Assembly: GCF_900091725.1 (NCBI RefSeq)
Contig: NZ_FMBW01000083.1
Span: 1-64,000, forward strand
Source of the DNA: Streptomyces sp. DvalAA-43
GTDB lineage: Bacteria > Actinomycetota > Actinomycetes > Streptomycetales > Streptomycetaceae
Length of the DNA: 64,000 nt
Direction of reading: 5' to 3'
Under the pieces are notes generated by a model. The model made no database searches. It was not told the DNA's origin and worked only from the letters and a program-made list of their open reading frames with translations. Below, one piece after another: positions 63,188 to 64,000 of the stretch; positions within the stretch are counted from its first letter, which is position 1, and every line of letters starts with the position of its first letter. Both the position numbers and the translations under genes were made by a program.

Positions 63188-64000
63188 CTGGCCGTCACCG
63201 CGGTGCTACCGGCCGCCTGGGCGGGCGGCTCGAAGTAGACGGCGTCGTCCGGCAGCTTGCGGTCGATGAACCACAGCATGGTGCCGCCGGCGAGTGCCGT
63301 GGCCGTGATCACCAGCCAGGGCAGCCGACCGTCCACCACGACGAGCGCGGTGAACAGGCTGGGCGTCAGCGCGTTGGCCAGGGCCCAGGAGGACTGGTAC
63401 GCGGCCAGGTAGCGTCCGCGCAGCGCGGGCGGCGCGGCGGCCTGGGCCAGCGTGCTCGACGCGGGGCTGTGCACCAGCTCCCCGAAGGTGGCGACCACCA
63501 CGCAGGTCAGCAACACCGCCATGATCACCACGGTGTTCTTCGGTCGGACCGTGCCGAGGACGATCTGTCCCACGAAGGCGACGACGAACAGTCCCGCCCC
63601 GGCCGCCGCCATCCAGTTGCGCCTGCGGAAGCGGCGTCGCGCGAACGCCGCGACCGGGACGCCGAGGACGGCGCAGAGCACGGTGTTGACCACGAACGCG
63701 CTGCCGATGATGCCCTGTGGCACGTGCAGCCAGCCGATGGCGAAGAGCGGGAGCAGCACCGTGAGCGAGGTGTAGCCGATGGCCATCAGCAGGTTGGCGA
63801 GGGTGAGGGTGAGGAAGGGACGGTCCTTGACGACCAGCCGATAGCCGCTCTTCTTCCTGGCGACGGGGCTGTGCTCGACCAGCGGGCTCGCCGGGGTGCG
63901 GGTGGCCAGTACCGCGGCGACCACGAAGGAACCGGCGTTCAGCCAGGCCGCGATCACATAGCCGGAGTTGCCCGCGGCGGCCAGGAGCAGCGAGGCGATC
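63184..64000 (-). CDS. MFS transporter, C-terminal part (5' end outside window)
   Basis: The frame runs to the right edge; 271 codons including the stop are visible. Eight or so hydrophobic segments are seen, with the central loop and GYTSLTVLLPLFAIGWLHVPQG, FVVNTVLCAVLGVPVAAFARRR and LRGRYLAAYQSSWALANALTPSLFTAL, typical of drug-exporting MFS proteins. As the first visible gene of the cluster it probably exports the product or gives self-resistance. Confidence 0.88.
   Translation of the reverse strand, partial: IASLLLAAAGNSGYVIAAWLNAGSFVVAAVLATRTPASPLVEHSPVARKKSGYRLVVKDRPFLTLTLANLLMAIGYTSLTVLLPLFAIGWLHVPQGIIGSAFVVNTVLCAVLGVPVAAFARRRFRRRNWMAAAGAGLFVVAFVGQIVLGTVRPKNTVVIMAVLLTCVVVATFGELVHSPASSTLAQAAAPPALRGRYLAAYQSSWALANALTPSLFTALVVVDGRLPWLVITATALAGGTMLWFIDRKLPDDAVYFEPPAQAAGSTAVTAS

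Noticed and set aside
44080..64000. A second copy of the tRNA-Lys 3' end as right attachment site
   Set aside because: None was found by eye within the window.
49794..64000. PKS or NRPS genes in the cluster
   Set aside because: No ketosynthase, condensation or carrier domains are present; the only ANL enzyme is a stand-alone short ligase.

Overview
The window is a GC-rich actinobacterial chromosome segment, almost certainly Streptomyces. Third codon positions are strongly G/C, GTG and TTG starts are frequent, start codons often overlap the preceding stop (ATGA/GTGA), and the order dnaX-purD-purC-lsr2-like-purSQL-purF-purM-DUF3073-vdh-bldC-hrpA is the familiar core Streptomyces arrangement. 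I read the sequence by eye; no database search was possible, so family names come from recognising motifs and length.

Positions 1-43.9 kb are core chromosome. De novo purine synthesis is spread across it (purD, purC, the overlapping purS-purQ-purL operon, purF, purM). Between these lie a possible degenerate M48-like membrane protein, a dimethylformamidase-beta-like protein, a four-gene minus-strand operon (ABC ATPase, ABC permease, DesK-type kinase, LuxR-type regulator), a Lsr2-like nucleoid protein, a TetR/MFS divergent pair, a META-domain lipoprotein, DUF3073, valine dehydrogenase, the developmental regulator BldC, the helicases HrpA and a DEAD-box protein with a repetitive basic tail, a DsbA/CcdA thiol-redox pair, a small zincin-type metalloprotease and two coupled secreted FG-GAP proteins, the second carrying a trypsin fold with all catalytic residues lost. 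Seven tRNA genes occur here: Gly(GCC) twice, an aberrant Gly(UCC), Asp(GUC) twice, Phe and Glu.

An APC permease and a plus-strand tRNA-Lys (44019-44091) mark the edge of the core. Immediately downstream, 44.1-49.4 kb is accessory: two decayed copies of the same tyrosine recombinase, in the same orientation, flank a secreted DUF3494 (ice-binding-like) protein with six perfect 36-bp repeats and a DUF5819/HTTM membrane pair.

From 49.8 kb to the right edge every gene is on the minus strand and the group looks like a specialised-metabolite cluster that continues past the window. In transcription order it holds an MFS exporter, a GlcD-type FAD dehydrogenase, an ATP-grasp-like ligase, a HisC-type aminotransferase, a type I-beta DAHP synthase, an adenylate-forming ligase, isochorismate synthase, the nickel-pincer-nucleotide genes larE-larB-larC, an FAD-dependent ferredoxin-reductase-like protein and a LuxR-type regulator. 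The combination of a dedicated chorismate/isochorismate supply with the LarA cofactor genes, without larA or a standard isochorismate-consuming enzyme in view, is the most unusual system here. A working idea is that a LarA-family enzyme beyond the edge isomerises a 2-hydroxy acid that the dehydrogenase and aminotransferase turn into an unusual amino acid for amide ligation. A second strong observation is the tRNA-Gly(UCC) at 11915-11986, whose D- and T-loops lack the standard contacts, as in staphylococcal peptidoglycan-dedicated glycyl-tRNAs.
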